Source: an uncultured Oscillospiraceae bacterium (GTDB lineage: Bacteria; Bacillota; Clostridia; Oscillospirales; Oscillospiraceae). From it: 60,537 nt of DNA. This document shows positions 32,014-40,850 of this stretch, piece by piece. The stretch lies in contig CANQSJ010000013.1 of NCBI GenBank assembly GCA_947626495.1, positions 1-60,537 on the forward strand, read 5' to 3'. Within the stretch, counting starts at the first letter, position 1. Each line of letters opens with the position of its first letter. The notes under the pieces are model-generated. The model was not told the origin of the DNA. It saw only the letters and a program-made list of their open reading frames with translations, and did no database searches. Made by a program: the position numbers and the translations under genes.

Positions 32014-32652
32014 TCAGTCCCTATCCGTCCAGTCCCGGCGGACCAGGACCAGCAACAGCCGGCCCTTTTTCACGCGGATCTCGGCCGTCTGCCCCGGCAG
32101 GGGCTCATTGCTCACGGCATACTGCCAGCCGGCGTCGATCCTGGCGTTCTCCAGGGGATATTTGGCGTGCCGGATGGTGACCCCCTCCGCCGGACCGTCC
32201 ACGGCCAGCAGGGAGAAGTACGGCCAGCTGTCCGCCACCTCCGCCCGGCGGGAGACGATCTCCATCCGGGAGTAATCGTCCAGCGCCGCGGCCCTCTTTC
32301 CCGCGGCGTCCAGCATGAGCAGCACGCCCACGTTGGCCAGGGTGTGGTCCAGCCGCCCGCCGATGACGCCCAGCAGCAGAAAATCCTCAAAGCCCCGCCG
32401 CAGGGCCTCTTTGGCGGCGAAGACCGTGTCGGTGTCGTCCTTCTCCCGGGGCAGCACCAGCGTCTCCGCCTCCGTCTCCGGCCGCGGACAGGAGTCGAAG
32501 TCCCCCACCACCAGATCCGGCCGCACGCCCAGGGCGGCGGCGTGGCGCAGCCCGCTGTCGCAGCAGATCACATAGTCCTCCGGCCCGATGGCCTCCCGGG
32601 CCCGGGCGTAGTCGGCGATGGGGCCGCCGCCCACGATCACGCACCGGCGCAT
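32014..32652 (-). CDS. thiN: Thiamine pyrophosphokinase
   Basis: The 212-residue protein transfers pyrophosphate from ATP to thiamine. CDSGLRHAAALGVRPDLVVGD, GDFDS, the substrate motif REKDDTDTVFA and GVIGGRLDHTLANV are all diagnostic. It is the last gene of the TPP-riboswitch operon. It starts one base after the cytX stop, so salvaged thiamine can be converted directly to the cofactor. Confidence 0.95.
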   Translation of the reverse strand: MRRCVIVGGGPIADYARAREAIGPEDYVICCDSGLRHAAALGVRPDLVVGDFDSCPRPETEAETLVLPREKDDTDTVFAAKEALRRGFEDFLLLGVIGGRLDHTLANVGVLLMLDAAGKRAAALDDYSRMEIVSRRAEVADSWPYFSLLAVDGPAEGVTIRHAKYPLENARIDAGWQYAVSNEPLPGQTAEIRVKKGRLLLVLVRRDWTDRD

Positions 32653-32653
32653 A

Positions 32654-33826
32654 TCAGCCCTCTCTCCGCTTCCGCAGGGGGCTCACCGCCAGGCACAGCG
32701 CCGCCGTGACCACCATGTCCGGCAACGTGTTGCCCACGGGGATGTCCACGGTCATCAGGTACCGGTACAGGGCGAAGCCCACGACCCACACAGCCATGTT
32801 CAGCCAGTCCACGCCCCGGCCGCTGCGGTCCGCCTTCAGGAAGAAGAAGTCCGCGATCTGCACGGCGATCATGGGGGCGAACACGGAGCCGATGAGATAC
32901 AGAAAATCGGTGATGTCGTCCATGGGGAAGGCGATGGCCCCCGCCGTGCCCAGCACCGCCGCGGCCACGGCGATCCACTTGGCGGAGAGCTTTTTGGACA
33001 GGGACTCGCTGCTCACCCCGGCGGACCAGGCGTCCAGGAAGGTGGTGGTCACCGTGGAGAACACGATGATCAGCAGCCCCGCTATGCCCAGACCGGCCTT
33101 CACCATGATGGCGGCGATGTCCGCCTCGGCGGTATAGATGGCCGCGCCCATGCCGATGACGTACATCCAGCAGCTGACCAGGCCGTAGACGACGGCGCTG
33201 GCCGCCGTGGCCGCCAGGGGCTTTTCCGCCTCCCGGGTGTAGTCGCTGATCAGCGGCAGCCAGGACAGGGGCATGGCCACCGCCAGCTCCACCGCCGCGC
33301 CGAAGCTCATTCCCTCGCCGGAGAGGTTCAGCGCCCCGCCCTTGAAGAAGATCACATAGCTGAGGATCAGCGTCAGCAGAAACAGCAGCCCCATGGCCAC
33401 GGTGTTCACCCGGCCCAGATTCTCGATGCCGATGAGGATCCACAGCACGATGAGCCCGCCGATGACGAGACACCAGACCCAGTTGCCCACGTCCCACACG
33501 CCGGCCGCGGCCAGCGCGCCGTCGTAGATCATGATGGCCGTCCAGCCCAGCAGCTGGACGATGTTCAGCAGGGAGAACAGCAGCCCGCCCCGGCTGCCGA
33601 AGCTCATCTTCACCGTCTCCATGGCGCTGCGGCGGACCCGGCCGCCGATGAGCCCCGCCAGAAACAGCAGCACGCAGCCGATCACGTGGCCCGCCAGGAT
33701 GGCCGCCAGGCCCTTGCCGAAGCCCAGAGGCGCGAAATAGGTGCCCGTGAGGATCTCCGCGATGGATACGCCGGCCCCGAACCAGATCAGACTGTTCTCC
33801 CGGACGGACGTGCGTTTTTCCTCCAT
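32654..33826 (-). CDS. cytX: CytX-like hydroxymethylpyrimidine/thiamine-precursor permease
   Basis: The 390-residue protein has about 12 membrane segments of the NCS1 (cytosine/purine) family. Motifs are NSLIWFGAGVSIAEILTGTY near the N-terminus and SWLPLISDYTR in the middle. CytX is linked to the pyrimidine half of thiamine because it occurs in TPP-riboswitch operons; here it sits between thiD and thiN, which supports uptake of hydroxymethylpyrimidine. The substrate is inferred from context. Confidence 0.9.
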   Translation of the reverse strand: MEEKRTSVRENSLIWFGAGVSIAEILTGTYFAPLGFGKGLAAILAGHVIGCVLLFLAGLIGGRVRRSAMETVKMSFGSRGGLLFSLLNIVQLLGWTAIMIYDGALAAAGVWDVGNWVWCLVIGGLIVLWILIGIENLGRVNTVAMGLLFLLTLILSYVIFFKGGALNLSGEGMSFGAAVELAVAMPLSWLPLISDYTREAEKPLAATAASAVVYGLVSCWMYVIGMGAAIYTAEADIAAIMVKAGLGIAGLLIIVFSTVTTTFLDAWSAGVSSESLSKKLSAKWIAVAAAVLGTAGAIAFPMDDITDFLYLIGSVFAPMIAVQIADFFFLKADRSGRGVDWLNMAVWVVGFALYRYLMTVDIPVGNTLPDMVVTAALCLAVSPLRKRREG

Positions 33827-33827
33827 A

Positions 33828-34634
33828 TCAGAGCGCCTCCTCTTTGAACCGGCCGGTCAGGTCGAAGGCGTGGTCCATGGGGCCCCGGCCCGCGCCCAGG
33901 TCCAGCATGGCGCCCAGGGCGCCGGAGAGATATTCCTTGGCCCGCCGCACGGAGGCGGCCAGATCGAAGCCCTTGGCCAGATTGGCCGCGATGGCGCTGG
34001 ACAGGGTGCAGCCGGTGCCGTGGGTGTTGGGGTTGGCGATCCGCTCCCCATAAAACCAGGTCAGCTTCCCGTCCGCCCAGAGCACGTCGTCGGCGTCGCT
34101 GACGGCATGGCCGCCCTTGACCAGCACGGCGCAGCCGTGCCTCTCGCCGATGGCCCTCGCCGCGGCCTCCATGCCCGCCCCGTCACGGATGGACAGGCCG
34201 GACAGGACCTCCGCCTCGGGGATGTTGGGCGTGGCCACCGCCGCCAGGGGAAGCAGCCGCGCCTTCACCTCCGCCACGGCGTCCGTCTCCATGAGGGCCG
34301 AGCCGCTGGTGGCCACCATCACCGGGTCCACCACGATGTTCTCCGCCCGATAAAAGGCCAGCCGCTCCGCGATGACGCGGACCAGCGCTGCGGAGGATAC
34401 CATGCCGATCTTCACCGCGTCGGGACGGATGTCCTCGAATACCGCGTCGATCTGCTGGGCCAAAAATTCCGGAGTGGCCTCCAGAATGCCTCTCACGCCG
34501 GTGGTGTTCTGGGCCGTCAGGGCCGTGACAGCGCTCATGGCGAACACGCCGTTGAGCGTCATGGTCTTCAGATCGGCCTGGATACCGGCGCCTCCGCTGG
34601 AATCGCTGCCAGCGATGGATAATGCTGTTCTCAT
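33828..34634 (-). CDS. thiD: Hydroxymethylpyrimidine/phosphomethylpyrimidine kinase
   Basis: The 268-residue ribokinase-fold enzyme phosphorylates hydroxymethylpyrimidine twice. SIAGSDSSGGAGIQADLKT at the N-terminus binds substrate; GGHAVSDADDVLW and NTHGTGCTLSSAIAAN (ATP site, catalytic Asp replaced by the usual GTGC Cys context) complete the family pattern. ATG 34634 follows GGGAGG. The gap of 95 bases to the HAD gene upstream is the longest inside the operon. Confidence 0.95.
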   Translation of the reverse strand: MRTALSIAGSDSSGGAGIQADLKTMTLNGVFAMSAVTALTAQNTTGVRGILEATPEFLAQQIDAVFEDIRPDAVKIGMVSSAALVRVIAERLAFYRAENIVVDPVMVATSGSALMETDAVAEVKARLLPLAAVATPNIPEAEVLSGLSIRDGAGMEAAARAIGERHGCAVLVKGGHAVSDADDVLWADGKLTWFYGERIANPNTHGTGCTLSSAIAANLAKGFDLAASVRRAKEYLSGALGAMLDLGAGRGPMDHAFDLTGRFKEEAL

Positions 34635-34729
34635 CTTTTTACCTCCCGATGCAAATGCAGCATATCTTTTTTATAGCGACGCAAGGTGGTGCCCCCGATG
34701 CGCCGCTTGGAATCCGGCAGGGATGCCGG

Positions 34730-35365
34730 CTATTCCTCAAATGTGACCGTCTCGTCCGCCAGGGCGGTCAGCTCCTCCCAGCGGTCCGCCTCGCACACGT
34801 CGTACACGCCCACGGTGTAATACCCCGCCGCCTTGGCCGTGCGGGCGGCCACGTTGGAGTCCTCGTACACCGCCGTGTCCGCCGGTCCGGGCGCGCCCAG
34901 GCGCGCCGCCGCGGCGTGGTAGATGTCCGGCCGGTCCTTCCCGGCCCCCACGCTCTCGCAGGAGAGCACGAACTGAAAAAACTGCCGCACCCCCAGCCGC
35001 TCCAGGCACATCTCCACCAGCGGCTCCGGCGTGGCGGAGACCACGCACATGCTCACGCCCCGGCGGGCCAGCCCGTCCAGATAGGCCGGCACGCCCGGCT
35101 TGAGCAGGATGTCCCGGCGGTAGTGGTCCTCCATGATGCCCAGCAGCGACTTCTGGGCCCGCTCCGGGGTGTCGTCCAGGCCGAACTCCCGGATGAACAG
35201 CGCCAGCGTCGCGGACATGGGCAGCGGCGCGGTCCGCTGCAAAAGCTCGTCGGACACCGTCTCCACGCCCTGTCCCCGCAGATACTCCACCGCCAGATCG
35301 TCCCAGTATCCCATGGAATCCACCAGTGTGCCGTCCAAATCGAAAATGGCGTATTTTTTATCCAT
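34730..35365 (-). CDS. HAD-family phosphatase in the thiamine operon
   Basis: The 211-residue protein has HAD motif I FDLDGTLVDS (about 8-17), motif II SATPEPLVE and motifs III/IV GKDRPDIYHA and VYEDSNVAART. It resembles beta-phosphoglucomutase-type phosphatases. Its start overlaps the thiE stop, so it is co-translated with it. A thiamine phosphate phosphatase role is attractive: ThiE makes thiamine monophosphate but ThiN accepts thiamine, and no ThiL is seen here. This is inference. Confidence 0.88.
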   Translation of the reverse strand: MDKKYAIFDLDGTLVDSMGYWDDLAVEYLRGQGVETVSDELLQRTAPLPMSATLALFIREFGLDDTPERAQKSLLGIMEDHYRRDILLKPGVPAYLDGLARRGVSMCVVSATPEPLVEMCLERLGVRQFFQFVLSCESVGAGKDRPDIYHAAAARLGAPGPADTAVYEDSNVAARTAKAAGYYTVGVYDVCEADRWEELTALADETVTFEE

Positions 35366-36017
35366 GGCGCACCGCTCCCTCCGAAAGGGCCCGGAGCCGC
35401 CGGGCCGCGGCGGTCACGTCCTCTGCCGCGAAGAGCGCGGACACCACCGCCACCCCGGCCACGCCGGTGCCGGCCAGGGCCATGATATTGTCCGCGTTGA
35501 TGCCGCCGATGGCCACCGCCGGGATGGACACCGCCGCCGTAATGCTCCGCAGCAGGTCCAGATCCATGGGCCGGGCGTCCCGCTTGGTGCCGGTGGGGAA
35601 CACCGCCCCCACGCCGATGTAGTCCGCGCCGGCGGCCTCCGCCGCCACGGCCTCGGCCACCGTCCTGGCGGAGATGCCCAGGATGCGGTCCGGCCCCACC
35701 AGGGCGCGCACGTCCCGGCCCCGCAGGTCCGACTGGCCCAGATGCACCCCGTCCGCCCCGGCCGCCAGGGCCAGCTCGATGCTGTCGTTGACGATGAGCG
35801 GCACGCCGTACCGGGCGCACAGCGGCTTCAGTTCGGCCGCCTCCGCCAGGATGCCGTTCCCGTCCAGCTCCTTCTCCCGCAGCTGCAGGAGCGTCGCCCC
35901 GCCGTCCATCGCCATGGCGCATACCTCCGCCAGCGTCTGGCCCGGCCGGAGCCACGAGCGGTCCGACACCGCGTACAGCGTCAGGGCCCGGCGGATGTCA
36001 TCCCTTGTATATCTCAT
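35358..36017 (-). CDS. thiE: Thiamine-phosphate synthase
   Basis: The 219-residue TIM-barrel enzyme joins hydroxymethylpyrimidine diphosphate and thiazole phosphate. GATLLQLREKE, LIVNDSIELALAAGADGVHLGQSD, GAVFPTGTK and IPAVAIGGINADN are diagnostic. It overlaps thiM by 20 bases and the HAD gene by 8 bases. Confidence 0.95.
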   Translation of the reverse strand: MRYTRDDIRRALTLYAVSDRSWLRPGQTLAEVCAMAMDGGATLLQLREKELDGNGILAEAAELKPLCARYGVPLIVNDSIELALAAGADGVHLGQSDLRGRDVRALVGPDRILGISARTVAEAVAAEAAGADYIGVGAVFPTGTKRDARPMDLDLLRSITAAVSIPAVAIGGINADNIMALAGTGVAGVAVVSALFAAEDVTAAARRLRALSEGAVRHG

Positions 36018-36831
36018 ATCTCGCGCCCTCCGTCAGCGTTTTCCCCGTCATGTTGAACACCGCGTCGATGAGATCGGTGCGGAAGGTGGCGTTGCCCGTG
36101 CCCCCGGCCAGGCGCTTCTCCTCCGCGATCTCCCCCGCCAGACCCATGGCGGCCAGGGCCGCCACCGCCGCGGTGAGGGGCGCGTCGGGCATCGCCCCGC
36201 AGAAGGCCCCCATCAGGCTCGTGACCATGCAGCCGCTGCCGGTGATCCGGGTCATGGTGGCGCAGCCGTTGCGCACCAGCACCACCCGCTCCCCGTCCGT
36301 GACCATATCCACCGCCCCGGACATGGCGACGACCGCCCCGGTCCGTCTGGCAAACGCGCGGACAAGGGCCGCCGTGGCGGCCAGGTTGTCCCCGGTCAGC
36401 TCATCCCCCGCGGCCACGTCCACGCCGCTGCCGGACGCGCCCTCCCGGCCCGCCAGATAGCGGATCTCCGAGCCGTTGCCCCGGATGGCGGCGAAGCGCA
36501 CCTCCTCCAAAAGCCGGGCCGCGCCCTCCCGGCGCAGCCGGGTGCCGCCGGCGGCCACCGGGTCCAGCACCACGGGGATGTCCAGGGCGTTGGCCTCCTG
36601 GCCCGCCAGGACCATGGACTCCACCTGGGCGATGGCGCCCAGGTTGCACACCAGCGCCTGGGCGGCATGCACCGCCTCTGCCGATTCCCGGCTGTCCCCG
36701 GCCATGGAGGCGTTGCCCCCCGCCGCCAGGATGATGTTGGCACAGTCGTTGACCGTGACGAAATTGGTGATGCACTGCACCAGGGGCGCCGTCTGCCGCA
36801 CCCGGTCCAGCGCCCAGGCCAGATCCATCAT
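35998..36831 (-). CDS. thiM: Hydroxyethylthiazole kinase
   Basis: The 277-residue ribokinase-like enzyme salvages hydroxyethylthiazole. QCITNFVTVNDCANIILAAG, VVLDPVAAGGT, GNGSEIRYLAG and ITGSGCMVTSL (anion hole and catalytic Cys) identify it. The start is one of two adjacent ATGs (36831 or 36828) after GAAGGGAC. First gene after the TPP riboswitch. Confidence 0.95.
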   Translation of the reverse strand: MMDLAWALDRVRQTAPLVQCITNFVTVNDCANIILAAGGNASMAGDSRESAEAVHAAQALVCNLGAIAQVESMVLAGQEANALDIPVVLDPVAAGGTRLRREGAARLLEEVRFAAIRGNGSEIRYLAGREGASGSGVDVAAGDELTGDNLAATAALVRAFARRTGAVVAMSGAVDMVTDGERVVLVRNGCATMTRITGSGCMVTSLMGAFCGAMPDAPLTAAVAALAAMGLAGEIAEEKRLAGGTGNATFRTDLIDAVFNMTGKTLTEGARYEIYKG

Positions 36832-36913
36832 GTCCCTTCCCTCGTTTCGTCCGAGATATCCTCCCAAGGAAAAGCGGGAAACCCCTCCCGGGCTCCCCGC
36901 GCAAAGACGCATT

Positions 36914-37005
36914 CCAGCGTTCCCTCCGTTGGCATTACCCAAATCAGGTTTGATGGGTCGAAGGTCGCACCTTCCTCTCAGCCTGTCACACAAGCTCCCC
37001 GCTGT
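36914..37005 (-). promoter_or_regulatory. TPP riboswitch (THI element)
   Basis: On the minus strand the conserved blocks GGCTGAGA and ACCTGATTTGGGTAATGCCA followed by CGGAGGGAA are in order. CAGCG/CGCTG (37004-37000 and 36919-36915) closes P1. A GC hairpin near 36,860-36,900 with TTTTCC after it is a probable expression platform. Thiamine diphosphate should shut off thiM and the genes behind it. Confidence 0.95.
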
Positions 37006-37021
37006 TCGGTTGTCGGGCGGT

Positions 37022-37050
37022 ATTATACACCGCCCCGGCGGAAAATGCAA
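37022..37050 (-). promoter_or_regulatory. Promoter of the thiamine operon
   Basis: On the minus strand TTGCAT (37050-37045) and TATAAT (37027-37022) are 17 bp apart, about 20 bases before the riboswitch. Confidence 0.8.
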
Positions 37051-37071
37051 CCCGCCGGCGAAAAATCCCTC

Positions 37072-38499
37072 TCACGTATCCTCCCGGGGCAGGCGGCGGA
37101 AGAAGTGGATCACAAAGGGCACGGCGATGAGGGCGGACAGCACGTCGCTGATGGGCTGGGAGTACATGATCCCCGGCAGGCCCCAGACCCGGGACAGGAC
37201 CAGCACCAGCGGGATGAAGCAAGCGCCGCTGCGCAGCGAGCTCATCAGCGTGGCCCGGCCGGACAGGCCGATGCTCTGGAACATCATATTGGCGCACACC
37301 GACATCGGCATGCTCACCAGCGCCGCGCACTGCACCCGCATGGCCGGCACGGCGATGGCGATCACCGCCGGGTCGTCCCGCATCAGGGTGGACACCGCCG
37401 GGGCCAGCAGCGCCCCCGCGGCGGCGAACAGGGAGATGAGCACCGTGCCGAAGCCCAGGGTGAAGAAGAACCCCGACCGGACCCGGGAGTATTTTTTCGC
37501 GCCGTAGTTGTACCCGGACACGGGCTGATAACCCTGGCCGATGCCCAGGCCCACGCAGAACAGCAGATTCGTCACCCGGGCCACGATGCTCATGGCGGCG
37601 ATGGCCGCGTCCCCGAAGATCTTGGCCCGGGCGTTGAGGATCATGGTGGACACGCTGCTCAGGCCCTGTCGGGTCAGACTGGGCAGGCCGGTGAGCAGGA
37701 TGCTGCCGGTGGTGGCAAAAAACAGCCTCCACCCCGCCCGGTCCGCCTCGCCGTCCGGCTCCGTGCCCGCCGCCGGCGGCTTCAGGAAGGGCAGATACCG
37801 CAGGGAGAACACGGTCTGGGTCTTCCGGCGCAGATACATGGACAGCAGGATGGCGGAGCTGATGTACTGGGAGATCATGGTGGACAGTCCCGCCCCGGCG
37901 ATGCCCATGTTCAGCCCCTTCATCAGCACGGCGTCCCCGAAGATGTTCAGCACGCCGCCGCTGACCAGCCCGATCATGGCGAAGGCGGCCCGGCCCTCAT
38001 AGCGGAGGATGTTGTTCATCACGCAGCCGGTCACCATGGCCGGCGCGGCCAGCAGGATGAAGACGGCGTACGTCTTGGCGTAGGGCAGGATGGTCTCCGT
38101 GGAGCCCAGCAGCCGGCACAGAGGCTCCAAAAACGTCAGCCCCAGCGCCGCGATCAGCATGCTGCAGGCCAGGGAGACGAAAAACGCCGCGGAGGAGAAC
38201 TGCCGGGCCCGGCGCAGCCGCTTCGCCCCCAGCAGCCGGGCAATGTTGCTGCCGGAGCCGTGGCCGAACATGAACCCCACCGCCTGCAGGATGGACATCA
38301 TGCCGAACACCACGCCCGTGGCGCCGGAGGCGCTGGTGTTGATCTGCCCCACGAACCAGGTGTCCACCACGTTGTAGAGATTGGTGACCATCATGCTCAG
38401 AGTGGTGGGCAGGCCCAGCTCCAGGATCAGGGAGGGGATGGGCTGACAGGTCATCTTCTCATACTGGGACGAGTATTCGCGCTTGCCGGTTCTGGTCAT
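37072..38499 (-). CDS. MATE-family efflux transporter
   Basis: The 475-residue protein has about 12 membrane segments in two homologous halves. It begins like other MATE proteins (PIPSLILELGLPTTLSMMVTNLYNVVD); repeated GxGxGQGxQP-like sequence occurs in the second half (GLGIGQGYQPVSGYNYGA). It exports cationic compounds driven by sodium or protons. ATG 38499 follows CAAGGAGGACGCC. It is a single gene between the thiamine operon and the aminotransferase; the substrate is unknown. Confidence 0.92.
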   Translation of the reverse strand: MTRTGKREYSSQYEKMTCQPIPSLILELGLPTTLSMMVTNLYNVVDTWFVGQINTSASGATGVVFGMMSILQAVGFMFGHGSGSNIARLLGAKRLRRARQFSSAAFFVSLACSMLIAALGLTFLEPLCRLLGSTETILPYAKTYAVFILLAAPAMVTGCVMNNILRYEGRAAFAMIGLVSGGVLNIFGDAVLMKGLNMGIAGAGLSTMISQYISSAILLSMYLRRKTQTVFSLRYLPFLKPPAAGTEPDGEADRAGWRLFFATTGSILLTGLPSLTRQGLSSVSTMILNARAKIFGDAAIAAMSIVARVTNLLFCVGLGIGQGYQPVSGYNYGAKKYSRVRSGFFFTLGFGTVLISLFAAAGALLAPAVSTLMRDDPAVIAIAVPAMRVQCAALVSMPMSVCANMMFQSIGLSGRATLMSSLRSGACFIPLVLVLSRVWGLPGIMYSQPISDVLSALIAVPFVIHFFRRLPREDT

Positions 38500-38570
38500 G
38501 GCGTCCTCCTTGCTTCGCGGGATAACACCATTTTATACCTGTTTTCGAAAAAAGCAAGCGCCGCCGGCCG

Positions 38571-39779
38571 TCACTGCCGGTAGTCGGACAGGAACCGGCC
38601 GATCTCCATGATCGCCTGGTACAGCCGCTCCCTCTCCGGCAGCAGCACCAGCCGGAAGTGGTCCGGCCGAGGCCAGTCGAAGCCGCTGCCCGGCACCAGC
38701 AGGATGTGCTTCGCCTCCAGCAGATCCTCGGCGAAGCGCCGGTCGTCCCGGATATGCCCGCCCAGCACCCGGGGAAAGACGTAAAAGGCGGCCTGGGGTC
38801 TGCGGTATCGGACGCACTCCAGACTGTCCAGCGCCCGGCAGGCGGCCTCCCTCTGCTCATACAGCCTCCCTCCCGGCACCAGCATGGCCCGGGTGCTGGC
38901 CTCGTCGGCCATGGCCGCGGGGATCACCAGCTGGGTCAGAACGTTGCCGCACAGCCGCAGGGCGCAAAGCTCCGCCAGCGCCCGCCGGACCGGCTCCGTC
39001 TCCCGCCGGGGGCCGGACACCGCCGCCCATCCGCACCGGAAGCCGCAGACGATGTGGCTCTTGGACAGGCCGTTGAGCGTCACCACCGGCTGATCCGGGG
39101 CGGCCGCCGCCGCGGGGGCGAAGGGCGCGTCGTCCATGATGAGCCGGTCGTATATCTCGTCGGAGATGAGCAGCAGCCCGTGTCGGCGGCACAGCGCCGC
39201 CACGTCCGCCACCAGGTCCGGCGCGTATACCTGACCGGTGGGGTTGTTGGGGTTGATGAGCAGCACGGCCCGGGTCCGGGAGGTGACCTTCCGCTCCATG
39301 TCCCCCACATCGGGATACCACCCGGCGGCCTCGTCGCAGGTATAAAACACCGGCCTCGCCCCGGCCAGGATGGCCGCGTTGGACCAGAGGCTGTAGCTGG
39401 GGGAGGGCATGAGCAACTCGTCCCCGGCGCTGAGCACGCACTGGCAGAGCATCTGGGCCATCTCGCTGACCCCGTTGCCGATATAGATATCCTCCTCCGT
39501 CAGATCCCGGGCGCCCCGGTCCCGATGGTAGGCCGCCAGAGCCCGGCGTGCCTCCGGCATCCCCTGCGGGGCGCAGTAGGCCACGGCCCGGTCCGCGTTC
39601 GCCATAAGCGCCGCGCGGACGCTCTCGGGCATGGCAAAGCCAAAGCTGGCCGGATTGCCGGTGTTCAGCTTCAACACCGGGACGCCGGCCTGCTCCATGG
39701 CCAGGGCCTTGCGGTAGATGGGGCCGCGGATGTCGCTGCGCACCAGGCGCAGCTTGTCGGAACTCTGGATGGGATTCAT
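38571..39779 (-). CDS. Aminotransferase class I/II (alanine-type)
   Basis: The 402-residue PLP enzyme has LKLNTGNPASFGF near the N-terminus, IYIGNGVSEMAQMLCQ, INPNNPTGQVY (cofactor and substrate contacts) and LNGLSKSHIVCGFRCGW with the Schiff-base lysine. The pattern is that of the AlaA/AspC-like alanine or aspartate aminotransferases of Clostridia. It has an isolated gene position, with about 65 bases of leader after the terminator at 39845. Confidence 0.92.
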   Translation of the reverse strand: MNPIQSSDKLRLVRSDIRGPIYRKALAMEQAGVPVLKLNTGNPASFGFAMPESVRAALMANADRAVAYCAPQGMPEARRALAAYHRDRGARDLTEEDIYIGNGVSEMAQMLCQCVLSAGDELLMPSPSYSLWSNAAILAGARPVFYTCDEAAGWYPDVGDMERKVTSRTRAVLLINPNNPTGQVYAPDLVADVAALCRRHGLLLISDEIYDRLIMDDAPFAPAAAAAPDQPVVTLNGLSKSHIVCGFRCGWAAVSGPRRETEPVRRALAELCALRLCGNVLTQLVIPAAMADEASTRAMLVPGGRLYEQREAACRALDSLECVRYRRPQAAFYVFPRVLGGHIRDDRRFAEDLLEAKHILLVPGSGFDWPRPDHFRLVLLPERERLYQAIMEIGRFLSDYRQ

Positions 39780-39844
39780 AATGACACGCTCCTTTTTCTG
39801 TCCGGGGATGGCGTTCGTCCGCCGACGGACAACTGTAGTATAAC

Positions 39845-39884
39845 AAAAAAGGCAGCCGGCCCTGCACGGACCGGCTGCCTTTTT
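39845..39884. terminator. Bidirectional terminator after the 31-codon ORF
   Basis: GGCAGCCGG/CCGGCTGCC (39851-39859 and 39871-39879) has an 11-base loop, A6 on one side and T5 on the other. On the minus strand it ends the small ORF transcript before the aminotransferase gene. Confidence 0.88.
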
Positions 39885-39908
39885 GGATACGAAAAATAAA
39901 CCCCGGCC

Positions 39909-40004
39909 CTATCGCAAAGCCAGAGCTGCTGCCCGCTTGGAGGCCAAGCGGGTAGCGGTCATGATCGCGGTATTGCCGAGGGACAGATTGTCAATAGGCT
40001 CCAT
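39909..40004 (-). CDS. Small ORF (31 residues) with its own promoter and terminator
   Basis: The ATG at 40004 stands 7 bases after AAGGAG and encodes 31 residues starting MEPIDNLSLGNTAIM and ending in a basic, Ala/Leu-rich helix (ASKRAAALALR). A consensus promoter (40045-40073, minus strand) and a terminator (39845-39884) bound it, giving a transcript of about 190 bases. I do not recognise it. A membrane- or nucleic-acid-binding helix, or a dual-function small RNA, are possibilities. Confidence 0.6.
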   Translation of the reverse strand: MEPIDNLSLGNTAIMTATRLASKRAAALALR

Positions 40005-40044
40005 AAGGACGCTCCTTCGCCACCCATCGGCGGCATTTGGGAGG

Positions 40045-40073
40045 ATTATAAGCGAAAATGATGGATTTGTAAA
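40045..40073 (-). promoter_or_regulatory. Promoter of the 31-codon ORF
   Basis: On the minus strand TTTACA (40073-40068) and TATAAT (40050-40045) are 17 bp apart. Confidence 0.82.
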
Positions 40074-40116
40074 GTATTCATTGTGTCAAAGACATAAAAA
40101 TCGTCACTTGCGGCCA

Positions 40117-40145
40117 TTTACAATCGCCTTTCGACGCATTATAAT
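40117..40145 (+). promoter_or_regulatory. Promoter of the DUF975 gene
   Basis: TTTACA (40117-40122) and TATAAT (40140-40145) are 17 bp apart, divergent from the small-ORF promoter and with the same box sequences. Confidence 0.85.
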
Positions 40146-40193
40146 AGAAGAGACTTAATTCCGGCAGCGCCCTGCCGGAGAAGGAGGACAAAG

Positions 40194-40829
40194 ATGAAAT
40201 CTAGAGCAGAGATTAAGCAGCTTGCCAAGACCGCCTTTTCGGCGCGGTACTGGTACTGCGTGGGCGCGGCTGTGCTGGTGAGTCTGTTTCTGGCCGCCTG
40301 CGCGCCCCTCACCCTGGGCATAGGCGCACTGATCCTCACGGGCCCCATCACGTCAGGCGCCTGTTATTTCTTCACCCAGGTCTTCCAGGGCCGGGGCAGC
40401 GAGGTAGACGTGGGCACGCCCTTCTCCGTGGGCTTCACCAACTTCAGCCGGAAGCTGGGCGGCTTCCTGTGGATGTTCCTGTTCGAGTACCTGTGGAGCC
40501 TGCTGTTCGTCATCCCCGGCATCATCAAGGCCTTCTCCTATTCCATGACCATGTATATCCTGGGGGACTGCCCCAACGTGCGGGCCAAGGACGCGCTGAA
40601 GCTGTCCATGCGCATCATGAAGGGACACAAGTGGGAGCTGTTCGTGTTCCAGCTCAGCTTCATTGGCTGGTCGCTGCTCAGCGCCCTCACCTGCGGGCTG
40701 CTCGGCATATTCTATGTGAACCCCTATATGGAGACCTCCCTGGCCGGGTTCTACCTGGAGGTGCGGGAGGAAGCCCTGCGGACCGGGGCCATCACCCTGG
40801 CCCAGCTCAACGGCGAGGCGCTGGTCTGA
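40194..40829 (+). CDS. DUF975 family membrane protein
   Basis: The 211-residue protein has about five membrane segments. It opens with SRAEIKQLAKTAFSARYWYC, the usual DUF975 N-terminus, and contains FVIPGIIKAFSYSMTMYILGD and the ALKLSMRIMKGHKWELF loop. Function in the family is unknown. The ATG follows GGAGGACAAAG. Strong promoter upstream, bidirectional terminator downstream: a single-gene unit. Confidence 0.9.
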   Translation: MKSRAEIKQLAKTAFSARYWYCVGAAVLVSLFLAACAPLTLGIGALILTGPITSGACYFFTQVFQGRGSEVDVGTPFSVGFTNFSRKLGGFLWMFLFEYLWSLLFVIPGIIKAFSYSMTMYILGDCPNVRAKDALKLSMRIMKGHKWELFVFQLSFIGWSLLSALTCGLLGIFYVNPYMETSLAGFYLEVREEALRTGAITLAQLNGEALV

Positions 40830-40850
40830 GCGCGGAAAAAAGCCGTACAA

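Noticed and set aside
35674-38583. Very long plus-strand frames across the thiamine operon and MATE gene
   Set aside because: They are antisense to genes with clear family motifs (thiE, thiM, MATE), cross the TPP riboswitch, and are low-complexity Gly/His/Arg-rich.
39883-40158. Plus-strand 91-codon frame over the small-ORF unit
   Set aside because: It lacks a ribosome site and crosses two consensus promoters; the minus-strand 31-codon frame has the signals.
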